DNA from: Tenebrio molitor
Lineage: Eukaryota > Arthropoda > Insecta > Coleoptera > Tenebrionidae
Reading direction: 5' to 3'
Assembly: GCF_963966145.1 (NCBI RefSeq)
Contig: NC_091046.1
Location: forward strand, 2,852,001-2,916,000
DNA length: 64,000 nt
In this document: piece after piece, positions 24,541 to 35,348 of the stretch
Layout of the letters: every line of letters begins with the position of its first letter
How positions within the stretch are numbered: position 1 is the stretch's first letter
The notes under the pieces: model-generated
The model's database searches: none
Told to the model about the DNA's origin: nothing
The model's input: only the letters and a program-made list of their open reading frames with translations
Made by a program: the position numbers and the translations under genes

Positions 24541-25560
24541 GTGGACTATTAGAGTCCTGGGGGTTCTGAGTGAGCCCTACTCTTTACCTTTCCCTAACAA
24601 CCCTGGACAAAGCTCAATGAGTTAATAATAATTGATAATAACCTTAAAGTACTAGAGCTCAATGAATATGTGATGATAATTGATAATCACCAAAGATATT
24701 AAGAGTTGACGTTGACGTTGTGATGGTACCATATTTGAGATGTGTGTGATTTATTATTGTAAATATGTATTGGTTGTGCTCGCACAACACTTTCAGCGAA
24801 CTGGTTACTCACCACCCCATTTTATTATTTTACAGGAGGTAAGCCTGTGATAGATGTGCAGACCACGATCACCTCGATCCACGACACAAGCCGTCATGAC
24901 ACCATTGTTAACGTAATGTTCACCCAATTATTTTATTTACTGACAATTACCAAATTATGACATCCTGACATTGCATCAAGTTTGATGTGTTATATTGATT
25001 GACAATTTGATTAGTATCAGCATTATTATTATTTTTGTGTTCTGTCTCTCTCTGCGAGAGTTATCTCTCTCGCACCCGCATCATAACTCCTGCAATTGAA
25101 ATACATTTGTCAGTGGTTCCGACTATAATTTATTCTGTACTGATCGTATCTATAAGGTACGCTGTATGTACTGATACTGATAAAATAGAAATTATTCGAT
25201 TGTTATTAGAATCGAAACGCAGTTCAAAATAAGTGCACAACTGCACATGCGCATCATTTATAATTGAAAGGTCGAATTATTTGATCATTTGGATTATTCA
25301 AAGCGATTCTTTCGATTCATTCGATCATCAGAATATATCGATTCTACCCAACACTAGAAAATACTATAATTTCTTGACAATGGCGGTAACATAAACAACT
25401 CATTATGCCTTGCTGTCAAGTGTCAAACACGGACGAACGGCATGTCGTGTTCTTGATTCAGGCGTGACGTCACTGCATATATTTCTAAAATAAACCATGT
25501 ACCCCGCCTGTTCTTTTCGTAAAATCATGATTAGCCGTGTTAGCGGTTGCTAGCGTGTCG
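24541..25560. other. Intergenic or element interior, nothing recognised
   Basis: AT-rich, no supported gene. A single acceptor-like TTATTATTTTACAG occurs at about 24820, but no exon can be attached to it. Confidence 0.5.
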
Positions 25561-25840
25561 TTGATGCTTGGGCCAGTGTGCCTTCTGGCGGATATCAACT
25601 TTGGCAGGAGTTCGGCTGTGCCGTTGATGCTTGGGCCAGTGTGCCTTCTGGCGTATATCAACTTTGGCAGGAGTTCAGCTGTGCCGTTGATGCTTGGGCC
25701 AGTGTGCCTTCTGGCGTATATCAACTTTGGCAGGAGTTTAGTTGTGCTGTTGATGCTTGGGCCACTGTGCCTTCTAGCGGATATCAACTTTGGCATGAGT
25801 TTGGCTGTGGCCGTTGATGTTTGGGTCTCTTTGCCGTCTG
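25561..25840. repeat. 63-bp minisatellite, about 4.5 copies
   Basis: Units starting TTGATGCTTGGGCCAGTGTG begin at 25561, 25624, 25687, 25750 and 25814. The period is exactly 63 bp (the last 64). Because 63 is divisible by three, several frames on both strands stay open as 21-codon repeats. I see no start context, homologue or domain, so coding is not claimed. Confidence 0.85.
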
Positions 25841-26129
25841 GGAAGTTCCGCACCTTGAACGTGTACATAATCATGGATATTTTGACGCATGTTGTGTTTG
25901 TCATACGCCGGAAGACCCCGATACATCAGTACCAGGACCATCTCATGGAAGTCAGGATGAAACCGAGCCCTGACTTGCGACACGTATACAATTCCAGTTT
26001 ATTCTAATAAAATTCCTGAATTTAGTATTTATTCAATTACAAACGTCAATAGGTAATCTTCAAATTGACTCCGAAATAAAAACTGGTTACTATTTTTGGG
26101 CCGAGAGCGTCCCAATGTCAGGCTGGCCG

Positions 26130-26293
26130 TGTTAGCACCAAGACGTACCGCATTACGTGTCCAAGTGGTGATTCTGTATAGTAGTGCTGGTCTTACACAT
26201 TCTTAAGTGCGGACCGCACCCCTGCAGATTGACTACGCGCCTCGATCAGTGCGGACGCATTATTATTTAAGCTTTTAAGATTAAAAGCTAACA
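26130..26293 (+). repeat. 3' LTR (164 bp) of the nested retrotransposon
   Basis: Same 164-bp sequence as 20419-20582 with a few substitutions; followed by ATCTT, the duplicated target. Confidence 0.9.
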
Positions 26294-26298
26294 ATCTT

Positions 26299-26896
26299 TC
26301 ATTGCTTTTTTTAACATTTTCGGGTGTAGTTTTAATTGTGCTGTGATATTTGTTGTTATATTCGTTGACGATTTTATCTAATATGTATATTGACCCATTT
26401 ATAATTTCCTTGAAAACTAAATTGTACCCACATTAATTGCTTTAGCGTTCTGTTGACCCTATCAACTATAGATGCTTTAATAGAACTGAACGTACTATAA
26501 TTATTAATTTTATGTTTTTTCATTAAACTTTGAAATTTTGTATTAAAAAACTCTTTACCGTTGTCAGTCTGTAAGTTTTTAGGTGGTGGTTTTACTTTTA
26601 GTAAAATGTTCTCCATTGCTGTACTCACATCAATAGAATTTTTTGTCTTTAGTGGAGCCATCCAAACGTACTTAGAAAAGCAATTAATTACAACTAAAAT
26701 GTACATATTTAAATTGTTGATTTTCTTTGGCATATGGAATCATTTCCACAAGATCAGCTTGCAATGTTTCATTTAGTCCTTTAATTATAATACGACGACG
26801 TTTGAATTTTTTTCTTGCAGGCTTATGTAATTCTTTTACGATATCCATTTTGATGGAAGTAGGTTTATAACCATTATCTTTTAATTTGGAAACCAT
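26299..26896 (-). pseudogene. N-terminal and catalytic part of chromodomain integrase (split)
   Basis: On the minus strand from 26896, HKPARKKFKRRRIIIKGLNE and QADLVEMIPY are followed, after a frameshift near 26700, by the rve catalytic core. The core shows YILVVINCFSKYVWMAPLK, LQTDNGKEFFN, and STFSSIKASIVDRVNRTLK. The usual ERFNRTLK glutamate reads as Asp (VDRVNRTLK). Another frameshift near 26375 leads to IVNEYNNKYHSTIKTTPENV. The reading then runs into the LTR at the duplicated AAGAT and would continue at 20418. Not functional. Confidence 0.8.
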
Positions 26897-27101
26897 GCTT
26901 ATTATTAGTGTTTTATAATCGCTTTTTCATCATTGACTGACTGGTTTTCAAATTTTATTGGACATTTAACAATAATTATCTGCGCAAATAAACATTTAAA
27001 TTTATTGTTTTTAGTTTTCGATGTACTTTGTTTAACAACAAATGATATACATACTTTCAGATCTTCAACAAATTTCTTCTGATTTTTCATTGTTGTCACC
27101 T

Positions 27102-27400
27102 TTATTCTTCAATGAAAGATATATTTGTTGTTTTGCCAACGTTCCCCCGACTAATCATAAAAACTGTTTTTCCGTCTCCTGGTTGAGAGTTGTAATGGCC
27201 TCTTCAGTGAACTGCGATGTAAAACACTGGGGTAAGGATGTTTTAAAATCCCCACAATCAACCACAACTTGTTTACCAAACTGTGAATCCTCTTTACTAA
27301 ACCGATTAACTTGAAATTTTTTATTAACTTCCAGCTGGCTTGGTTTTACAAACGGGACGAAAAAAGTTGCTTCATTAACAATTTGCAAAAATGAACTCAT
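27102..27400 (-). pseudogene. Second, broken copy of the small transposon protein
   Basis: From ATG at 27400 the minus strand reads QLEVNKKFQVNRFSKEDSQF and GKQVVVDCGDFKTSLPQCFT, clearly related to the intact frame at 18863-19177. A frameshift near 27185 precedes the C-terminal FMISRGNVGKTTNISFIEE, which ends at 27102. The two relatives point inwards from opposite ends of the same transposon. Confidence 0.7.
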
Positions 27401-27589
27401 ATTAAAAATCTTTAGCAAAATATTCTTACTGTTGTTATTAAACTGATATCAAACGATATCTTCCTTAATTAATACTCCATATCCCCTCTTTGTTAACAAA
27501 ATAACGCCCACTATTTCTTACGCAATACCCTTTTATTATCTTTTATTAGAATTCAACGAGCCAGAACCAGCACTATATAACTAAGTACT

Positions 27590-28330
27590 AACAGGACTTT
27601 TAGTGCGACGATCGCAGAAATCAGATTATCGTAATGCAGGATTACCGCGGGGGTCCCCCAAGGTTCGCTCCTGTCACAGTTTCTGTTCTCCCTTTTTACA
27701 GCCGATGTACCGACGCTACGACATGACGCCGCCACCACAACGCCTCTTTACGCGAACGTTCTAGTCAGGCACTCCAGTGCCGAAATCGTCACGCAGTTGA
27801 CACTTTGGAGAAGTGGTTCACACTCTGCAGGATAGACGTGAACGCTGCGAAGAGAAACGCGATCGTGTTCACCAACAGACTGACCTCTCGACGAAGGGAC
27901 AGCACGACCAGTTGGTAGTTCTTTGGATGTTCCATCCCAGGAAAGTCCGAAGGCAAATACCTGGGCATCGTCCTGGACCGAGCGCTGACGTTCAAGGCAC
28001 AAGCTACAGGTAATCCAGAACAAATATCTACCATTGCAAGGCAGCTAAAGAGGTCATGAGGGAAATCGCAGTTAAGACTTTTGCCAAGGCAGAAAAGCAC
28101 TCAAATCTGCTGGTTCGCTTAGCTTTAGACTACTATGAAGATGCCCTCCACAGACACAAACGCCCGAAAATGGTACTTAAGGTTAAGTATTGATATACTG
28201 TGCCGCTTAAAGCCCTCAGAAAGGCGAATCGCTTAACTACGGTTCTCTAATACCATTTCCGTTATGTTTTAGGACCCCAAGGATGGAAGAGTTAAGGACC
28301 AAGTTTCTGACTCAAGAACAAAAAAGGATG
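27590..28330 (+). pseudogene. Jockey-like non-LTR retrotransposon fragment
   Basis: The forward strand near 27634 reads CRITAGVPQGSLLS, the reverse transcriptase motif just before the YADD box of Jockey-type elements. Downstream in other frames are KYLGIVLD and a C-terminal IQNKYL-like piece. Several frameshifts. A related fragment with the same downstream 250 bp precedes CAP copy 3 (41960-42375), so it was carried along in the gene duplication. Confidence 0.75.
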
Positions 28331-28583
28331 CAGGATACAGGACCGAGTGTCTCAATAATTGTAGGTGCGATCAGAGTTATTTGAAATTTGGAATTTGGAA
28401 TTACAATTGCAAGAAGATAAATATAAATCTGTTCCCAAATTGATACGCTTCTCATCTAGAAGCACCGAAATTCATCTATGAGAGCCATGAAACATCTGTG
28501 TATCATAGCAACGTTGTAAACATAATTTTATATACTTTTGAAATATTGTCGCTTTGACTTTACAAACTTTAAAGTTATAAAAA

Positions 28584-29603
28584 ATGTTAAAAAGGGCAGT
28601 TGTGTTGTTGATGTTGCTGAGCGTCTGTGCATCTCAGGAAGAACCACAGGCTGAGGCGACTACTGTGGTCATGCTCGAGAAGGATCCAGAAGAAAAATTC
28701 GATTTTACAAAATTCGACTATTGCAGTATTAAGTGCGGTGCGGACAAACATTCGGCGTGCGATTGCAAGATGACACCACCACGTACTTACATATCGGACG
28801 ACTTGGTACAATTCCGTCAAGATATCCTCGATAAGCACAACGAACTAAGAAATAAATTCGCATCTGGCGAAGAACCAAAGACGGCCGGAAAGAAAGCTAG
28901 CAACATGATGGTCCTCAACTACGACTTAGAGCTCGAACACATCGCCAAATGCCACGGAGGGCACATTGTGTCGGATCATGACCAGTGCAGGCTCGCGCAT
29001 GATAAAACACCAGTTGGACAGAACTTAGCAGGATCAAGTTCAAATACGCCAAATTACCACATGCAGGGCATGCAGAACTGGTAAGTAGACGGGTGGAGGG
29101 CACACGAATTGTGTTATTTGCAATTGGAATGTATTTATTTATTAATTTGACGAGATTTTAGGTACAACGAAGTGAAATTTGTAGGCAGTGCAGATTCATT
29201 GGTTGCACCTTTCCAGGGATCAAAGACCCCAGCTGGTCTTGTTATTGGTCATTTTACACAGGTCGTGTGGGCGAGTATGTACCGTGTGGGATGTGCAAGA
29301 ATATGGAATCCGGAGAATACATTCGGTGCTTTTAAATACGCACTGATATGCAATTATAAAGCGCGTCCCGGTGGATCAAATGCGAATGTGAAAGGCGCCC
29401 ATATGTTTGTGGAAGGAGAACCCTGCAGTCAGTGTCCCGACAACATACCATGCAACGATAAATACACTTCTTTGTGCGGAAAACACAATCCGGCTCCCAC
29501 CGATCCTGGGATGGAAATATCAGCCGACAAAGGATCTGAGCGGCTCGTCCCAAGTCAGATAATATCATTGTGTGCCCTCGTGGCTTTATGGTATTTTTGG
29601 TGA
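28584..29603 (+). CDS. CAP-domain secreted protein (venom allergen 5-like), copy 2, intact
   Basis: Two exons, 28584-29080 and 29162-29603, joined by a GTAAGT...TTTTAG intron, give 312 aa. Residues 1-17 form a signal peptide (cleavage near CAS/QEE). A Cys-rich segment (YCSIKCG, CDCK) follows. The CAP domain then has HNELRNKFASG, MMVLNYDLELEHIAKC, NLAGS, WYNEVKFV and the signature GHFTQVVWA, then CNYKARPGG. A cysteine-rich C-terminal part follows. The last ~20 residues are hydrophobic (IISLCALVALWYFW) after a small-residue stretch, which suggests a GPI-anchor signal; this is inference. AATAAA lies at 29620. Members of this family are extracellular proteins of diverse or unknown role, not necessarily venom components. 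It is the only copy besides 43846-44870 with an open frame. Confidence 0.9.
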
Positions 29604-30688
29604 GCCTGTTCTTTACATCAATAAATTTCTGTTTTCTAACTGACATTACATTTTCAATTTTGAAGTTTTCTTCACTATCTTCTCTCCACCGAAATTGTTT
29701 TTTTCCTCACGAAGGTACTTTAATTTTGAAAAAGCGCACACGATGCTGCATTGGCCCTATACATCACCTGTCGGTTCACAATCCCATTATCCACAATCTT
29801 CTTTGCTCCTAGATTAATAACCAGGTAAAAAAGTCAAAAATTTTAAACGATCTGTCAGTTTGACAGTAAATAATTAGTTACAGGATTTATTTTTTATCTA
29901 TTGTTTGGATTTTTCTTCTCAATTAACTTTCGAATCTCTTCCTCGCTAGTATCTCCCCATCGACGATGATCTTCTGGTTGAAACGTTATCTGGTTCTTCA
30001 TTATCTGATTTTTCTAAAGGTGACAAATTGATCAAGTGCGTAATTCCAAAAAACATGTTTATCTGAAAGGAGGAGGAACCACCGGTCACACGTGATTACG
30101 GATAGAGTTTGCTAGATTAGTCTGCAAACAACTTTTGGTACCTTAGAGAATATTGATTGCGTCTATTCAAAAGAGAAAAGTGAAGTTAGTGAAATTTAAA
30201 CGAAATGCAAACAATTGGGAAGAGATTGGAGTGATCAACTAATAGAGCTCTAGTACAGTAGCGACCACAAAATTTTGGCTTTGTGGTCATTAGGATTGAC
30301 TTTTGGAATTGAAGTACAAAATTTGTCATTGTCATAGTTCATTCAAATAGTTGCGAACATGCCACCAATAAAGTGCGGATAATATCCAAGATTGTACGAA
30401 ATGAGGAAGCCCGTTTTTATGCAAGTCACTGTTAAAATTACAAGTCTTGTAATAGCAGAAAGCGAGGTTATGAATACATATGGGCGGCTTTATATCTCAA
30501 GTCAATGAAGTGACAAGTAACGGCCAAAATTCCGTGGCCGGAGTTGTATCGAGTGTTCAATTGAAAAGTTCATCAAGTAGCTTTCGAATTTTTCACAATA
30601 TTGTGAAGTATGTCTTAGGAGATCAATAACCAAAGTTAGGTTAGGACCACGTTAGAAAGTGACATTTTTTACTAAATTTATTTTGTAT
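29604..30688. repeat. 3' flank of CAP copy 2, duplicated from/with 17044-18095
   Basis: Colinear with the downstream flank of CAP copy 1, differing by scattered substitutions and small indels (for example an extra TTCTTTGCTCCTAGATTAATAACC near 29800). Contains the poly(A) signal of the gene at 29620-29625. No additional gene. Confidence 0.85.
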
Positions 30689-30766
30689 AGTCGTTTTGAA
30701 TGACATCCGTGCTGTCACAAATTCATAACTACAGTCCATTCCATTTAAGTATGCAGTATAGAATAG

Positions 30767-30915
30767 CATAGGAACTATTTTCCCGTCATTGATTGGTCAA
30801 AATGAGAGAAAAGTTTACACCAAGGCATGTTCGATTTTTGATAACTACTGTCAAAATTTAATGTTTGATCGATTTTTTGGTTATTAGTGTCAAACTTATC
30901 GAGTTTTTGTATTAT
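30767..30915. repeat. Dispersed repeat fragment (copy of 12030-12178)
   Basis: Begins CATAGGAACTATTTTCCC and ends TTATCGAGTTTTTGTAT, nearly identical to the fragment adjoining the satellite array. Confidence 0.85.
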
Positions 30916-31039
30916 TTTATGACGAAAAGTTTGTTGCTTGGCAATAACCACGAGACCACGAGTGGTTTTGCCTAAAGCAACAAACTTTGAGTCTAATAAA
31001 ATCAAAATTTTCCGAAAAAAAATGGGAAGTCGAGTTATA

Positions 31040-32780
31040 CAGGGTGTCCCAGAACTGGCTCCCCAGAGAAAACAGGCATGTGCCGACAACAAAAAAGACT
31101 CTAAATTGACTAAAATAAATTTTCTGCTAGCTCAAATTACCGAGTTACAAAGTTTTTAATTTCACCAATCCCGGAAGCTCGTCCTCAGGTATTACTAAAA
31201 AATCCGATCGGTTGCTAAACAACAACAAAAAATCTCTGATATCGCACAAATCAATAAAATGTTTGGGCAACTGGAATTTTGACGTTTTCCGCTATAAAAA
31301 TTCGTTGACGTTTATCTGTCATCAACATCAAGACTTGACAATTGCAAAATTCGAAATAAAACAATAAAAATGGCGATTCTAAAAAGAACCATTTATTTAA
31401 ATAGGTAACAATGTTAAAGCAGATGTTCGAAATGACCACCATTCATTTATATGCACAATTGTGCATATAAACTTCTTGTAGTAGCGTTAGTTATCATTTC
31501 TTCGGTAACTGAAACAAAGCCTCCTAATTCAAACTCTCAGATCAGCCTCTGAATTTATGGGCCGCCGATAAATGATTCAGATCTGGAGACCTGGCAGGCC
31601 AATGATGCGGTCCTCCTCGACCGATCCAGCGCTGTGGATATTGGTTATCAAAAATTTCCCGAACGTTTCTGCTAAAATGTTGGAACCAGTCATTTATGCG
31701 ATAAGCAAGAGGTACAATTTCAAGTAAATCAGGTAGCTCCGTTCCAATGAACTGAGCACATCTTGCCCCCGTTAATCTTGCGGGGAATTCAAACGGTCCA
31801 ATCTAGAGCCGGGGATTCGGAATTTTAACAAATGGAAGCATCCACCACGCTTATACTTGCCAAACGATCGCCCAATAGCCCAGTCCACAAATTAACAGAA
31901 AACCTATGTTGAAAACCTCTGAGAAATTATTCTCTTGGATTTTCCTCTGCCCAGGTATGAAGGTTGTGATAATTGGAACAACCTTACCGGCAAAATAGCG
32001 ACTCATCAGAAAACAGTATCCGTGACAAGAAGTGTGAAGCATCGTTTTGGTTTATTAACCATAGATAAAAGTCTCGCCTAATTGGATAATCCTCTGGCAG
32101 AAGATGTTGTACTCGTGTATAGTGGTATGGATGTCTCCTATTATCAGCTAGAACTCTCTGCACCGAACTCTTGGATAAACCCATTTCACGAGAAACTGTT
32201 CGAATACTCGGGGTGCCGTCTTCCTCAAAGACATTCAGTACGGTTTCCTCGTGTTCGACAGTCCTTACATTTCTTGGAGCACCCCTAACTTCTTCTTCGA
32301 ACTGGCTGCATCTGACCCGTTTCTCGACCCCGAGCGATTAATTTCAGGATTGTTTTGTCTTTGTGGAAATTGTCACGGTACAACCTTACTGCTTCACGTG
32401 CATTGTTCCCACATCGCGCAAAAGTAAGAATCATATCTACGTACTCAGAGGAAGAATACATGTTAAATGATACACCTGAATTAAATATCGCAGCAAAATT
32501 CTATAACAAATGTCAAACTGACGTAAACAATCATTCTAATAAATGTAGTGGACCAAATCAAATGGACAGAATTATAGAGGTTTACGGATAAAAAGGAAAC
32601 CTAGGCAACGCAAAATTGCGATTATTCCACCTTAATGATGCTCAACTCTAATTGGTCAACTTCAGAATGTCTTTTCTCGGTTATCATTTGAGATAGGACT
32701 TTTTTTCCTTAAAATACACGTTAATATATTCGCCCTAAGGCTCCCTTTTTTCTCTGGGGAGCCAGTTCTGGGACACCCTG
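31040..32780 (-). mobile_element. Mariner-like transposon, 1741 bp, broken transposase
   Basis: Inverted ends of about 30 bp, CAGGGTGTCCCAGAACTGGC and its complement, are flanked by TA (31038-31039, 32781-32782). A transposase on the minus strand fills most of the interior. Both ends and the target duplication are complete, so the element is full length although the gene is dead. Confidence 0.92.
31414..32461 (-). pseudogene. Mariner-like transposase pseudogene
   Basis: From ATG 32461 the minus strand reads an N-terminal MYSSSEYVDMILTFARCGNN, breaks at a stop near 32285, then resumes with GLSKSSVQRVLADNRRHPYH. The first catalytic Asp lies in ILFSDESLFCR. Downstream are EFPARLTGARCAQF and INDWFQHFSRNV, where the stretch normally holding the second catalytic Asp between WFQH and HFS is absent. 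WIGRGGPHHWPARSPDLNHL contains the last Asp. The C-terminus is NGGHFEHLL and TAA at 31414. Two or more frameshifts. Catalytically dead. Confidence 0.85.
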
Positions 32781-32782
32781 TA

Positions 32783-33540
32783 TTTGTCTAGACAAATTCC
32801 CGAATGAACAATTCAAACAAACATTCGGAACAACATCACAAAACGGATTAAAGGTTAGTTTATATGCATCGTGGCAATTTTCCTGCAACAATTTACCTGT
32901 TGTATTCCAAATTGTTTTCACACTGTAGTCAATATCACTGCTGGAGTCGTTTCTAAAACAATTTTTTAAATCCATTTCGGAAAACGTCAAAATAATTTTC
33001 TGACATTTTGTTCATTAATTTGTGTTACCAACAAAAACAAAAGCCTTGTCAACGTGGTTTTTCACCGGAAGAGAGATTTTTGTCCGCGGAAGACGCATTT
33101 TCTGACCATGACTAGATTTTTTCGCGATATTCGGCACACTGTTGGTCAATATCAACTGTTTTCATAACATGAGGGAATTTGTCAAACATAAAAATTTAAA
33201 ATGGTGCCCCACTGTTTGGGAGCTTTTGCACAATTTTATTGTTGTAATAATTAAATAAATAGCTAAAGTTCTGAAATGAAAGTTAATTGCTTAGCAACTA
33301 AAAGACAGCAATGCCTTTATGTCAGGTTTTATCGAGTACCTACCTACTGTCACAATGACGTTTCGGTTTTGAATACTTCCTTTGGATATCTCATCAAAAA
33401 CTACCAGGATTGCATTTTTTTAAGGCCAAAATCAATAATTCATTCGAAATATTTATCTAGATTCACCGCAACCTTGAAGTAAGCCCTTTTATTGCTGCAA
33501 TAAACTGAAATTATTTGTGCAGTTTTATTTGTGATACCAC
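32783..33540. other. Intergenic, nothing recognised
   Basis: Short open frames on both strands lack domains. No RNA gene or repeat identified. ACCAC at 33536-33540 is the left target duplication of the BEL element. Confidence 0.5.
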
Positions 33541-33968
33541 TGTTTCGGTTCAATTGCCTCCTATGAAGTTTGACGGATGTTTCCGCACCCAGGAGTTTGA
33601 ACCTATGACACGCCAATTGCGTGTCCGGTAGGGTTTTCTTTTTACGCGTAGGGGTTTCGCACAATGTGGACCGTGATTTCAAAATGAGGATAGATGCTTC
33701 AGATTAATGCAAAGATGTATTGGTGTTTCTGGTTCTACATTTGCTTATCAACTAACTTAAAACTAACGAAAATGTACAAAAGTGAATTCGCACCCCCTCT
33801 CCGTCATGGGTAGTACGCTGGTGGTCTTTTGCAAGATGTGCATGAGCCAGATGGCGGGACTTTCCCACTATTGTGAAAGAGACCACCAACGTACCGGCAC
33901 CGGGGATGATTGTCGACAGGAATATTGGAAGCGGCGTCATAAACTAAATTGGACCGGCCGCTCCAACA
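33541..33968 (-). repeat. 3' LTR of the BEL element (428 bp)
   Basis: Same sequence as 39741-40168. Lies after the end of pol on the minus strand. Confidence 0.95.
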
Positions 33969-33979
33969 TCCCGCCCCTC
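33969..33979 (-). promoter_or_regulatory. Polypurine tract of the BEL element
   Basis: Minus strand GAGGGGCGGGA directly abuts the 3' LTR, the position and composition of a plus-strand primer. Confidence 0.75.
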
Positions 33980-34196
33980 ATTGAAGGCTTCCTTCAATAT
34001 TAAATTTAAACGGTATATACAAATCAATTATGTATGACACATCGGTGTGCACATGTACAATTGAAACTTATGACTAAAGAACAAACGACAAAACAAAAAA
34101 ACAAAAAAAAAACGAAATGAATACAAACAAACAAACAAAAATGGGTAAATAGGCACTATCACTAAAAGTTCAAAAAAGTTCGAACACTCTCACTGG
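33980..34196. other. BEL element 3' untranslated segment
   Basis: Short A-rich segment (many AAACAAAC repeats on the plus strand) between the end of the integrase frame and the polypurine tract. Confidence 0.6.
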
Positions 34197-35348
34197 TTAA
34201 CTGTACATAGAGGCCATGGGTAAAACACACACTTTGTTTATTGAGCGGGTCACTTCACCTTTTGAAGTTTTTAAAGTCACCACACGCACACAACCATCCT
34301 TTCCTGGGTGTAGGCGAACGACACGTGCCAAGCGCCATTGAAGGGGTGGTGAATTGTCTTCCTTGATGACCGCTAACTCGCCCACTTCGATGTTTGGAAG
34401 ACACTGGTTCCACTTACGGCGGGGTTGTAATTGCGTCAGGTAGTCCACGGACCACCTTTTCCAAAAATGCTGCCGAAGTTGTTCCACATATTGCCATCGA
34501 GACAGCCGGTTGATGGGCAAAGGCGTTACGTCATGCTCCACGGGGGCAGTGAGCAGATCACCTATTAAGAAGTGGCTTGGGGAAAGGGCGATTAGGTCAT
34601 TGGGGTCGTTGGAGATGGGTGTCAAAGGACGTGAATTCAGGCAGGCTTCGATCTGTGTTAATACCGTGTGCATCTCCTCATATGTTAGGGATGTCAGACC
34701 AATCACTCTTTTAAGGTGTGACTTTACGGACCGGATACCTGCCTCCCATATCCCACCGTGATGGGGACTATGGGGAGGAATGAAATGCCACCGGGCCGTA
34801 CGATCGGCTAGTCGGTCAATTACATCGCGTTCGAATTTTTGCGACTTTAACATTTCGCCAAGTTCGGATAATTCATTACGAGCACCCACAAAATTCGTTC
34901 CGTTGTCCGAATATAAATTTGCAACGTGCCCGCGACGAGATATGAAGCGTTTGAGAGCGCCCAAAAACGATTGAGAACTCAAATCTCCGACGAGCTCTAA
35001 ATGTAACGCTTTGGTCGCAAAGCAGACAAACAGGGCGATATAACCCTTTACCGTCCTTTTGCCTCTACCTCGACCCTCTTTCAGGTACACTGGACCGCCA
35101 AAGTCAACGCCGCTTGTGAGAAAAGGTCGGGCCGGTTGAACGCGATCTTTGGGCAAATCGCCCATTATTGAGACGATGTCGTCGGGTTTGCTCGGAAGCA
35201 TTTGAGGCAATTGTGAATGATTCGCCGCACCACGGAGCGCCCCGACATGGGCCAGTACCTTTGTCGCAGAGAGGCCAATGTAGCCTGAGGGCCGGCATGC
35301 AATAATGAGATGTGCTCCGATTGAACGATTAATTCGGTGATTTCGCAC
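34197..35348 (-). CDS. BEL pol, integrase catalytic core and C-terminal domain
   Basis: A minus-strand frame of 383 codons. The true integrase reading enters it around 35185, after a frameshift; the part upstream of that is out of register. The catalytic core has GVDFGG (first Asp), YSDNGTNFVG (second Asp) and, after the HHGGIWEAGIRSVK stretch, the Glu. The C-terminal part LSRWQYVEQLRQHFWKRWS is the DUF5641 tail typical of BEL/Pao. The enzyme joins element cDNA to host DNA. The domain itself looks intact, so the frameshift rather than decay is what breaks the polyprotein. Confidence 0.88.
   Translation of the reverse strand: MRNHRINRSIGAHLIIACRPSGYIGLSATKVLAHVGALRGAANHSQLPQMLPSKPDDIVSIMGDLPKDRVQPARPFLTSGVDFGGPVYLKEGRGRGKRTVKGYIALFVCFATKALHLELVGDLSSQSFLGALKRFISRRGHVANLYSDNGTNFVGARNELSELGEMLKSQKFERDVIDRLADRTARWHFIPPHSPHHGGIWEAGIRSVKSHLKRVIGLTSLTYEEMHTVLTQIEACLNSRPLTPISNDPNDLIALSPSHFLIGDLLTAPVEHDVTPLPINRLSRWQYVEQLRQHFWKRWSVDYLTQLQPRRKWNQCLPNIEVGELAVIKEDNSPPLQWRLARVVRLHPGKDGCVRVVTLKTSKGEVTRSINKVCVLPMASMYS

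Larger units (their letters stand above)
20419..26293 (+). mobile_element. Degenerate LTR retrotransposon (Ty3/gypsy-like), nested in the integrase gene
   Basis: Flanked by two near-identical 164-bp LTRs (TGTTAGC...GCTAACA) at 20419-20582 and 26130-26293, with the 5-bp duplication ATCTT at 20414-20418 and 26294-26298. Directly after the 5' LTR is a primer-binding-like TCAGAAGTGGGATT. The interior keeps gag remnants, a CCHC zinc knuckle (21289-21341) and an integrase fragment (21757-21960). Reverse transcriptase and protease are missing, and the rest (22-26 kb) is non-coding sequence and probably further insertions. The insertion split the integrase gene of the host transposon in frame with the 5-bp duplication. 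Confidence 0.88.
18390..27583. mobile_element. TIR transposon with chromodomain integrase (Polinton/F54H12.3-type), with nested insertions
   Basis: The left end TAGTTATATAGTGCTGG... (18390) is the exact reverse complement of the right end ...CCAGCACTATATAACTA (27583) over about 26 bp. Inside are an inward-pointing small gene near each end (18863-19177 plus; 27102-27400 minus, broken), a small zinc-ribbon frame (19206-19442), and an integrase read on the minus strand from ~26896 to 19727. The integrase is interrupted by the LTR retrotransposon 20419-26293. Integrases with a C-terminal chromodomain of this type are known from Polinton/Maverick elements and from genes annotated as F54H12.3-like. 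No DNA polymerase, capsid or ATPase gene is visible, so this is either a deleted derivative or a different element that shares the integrase. A clean target-site duplication is not evident. Confidence 0.7.

Noticed and set aside
25490..25530. Similarity of AAACCATGTACCCCGCC to the satellite unit
   Set aside because: Only ~12 bases match clearly; could be chance or a tiny relic.
25485..26007. Open frames of 139 and 156 codons over the minisatellite
   Set aside because: Produced by the 63-bp repeat period; open in several frames on both strands.
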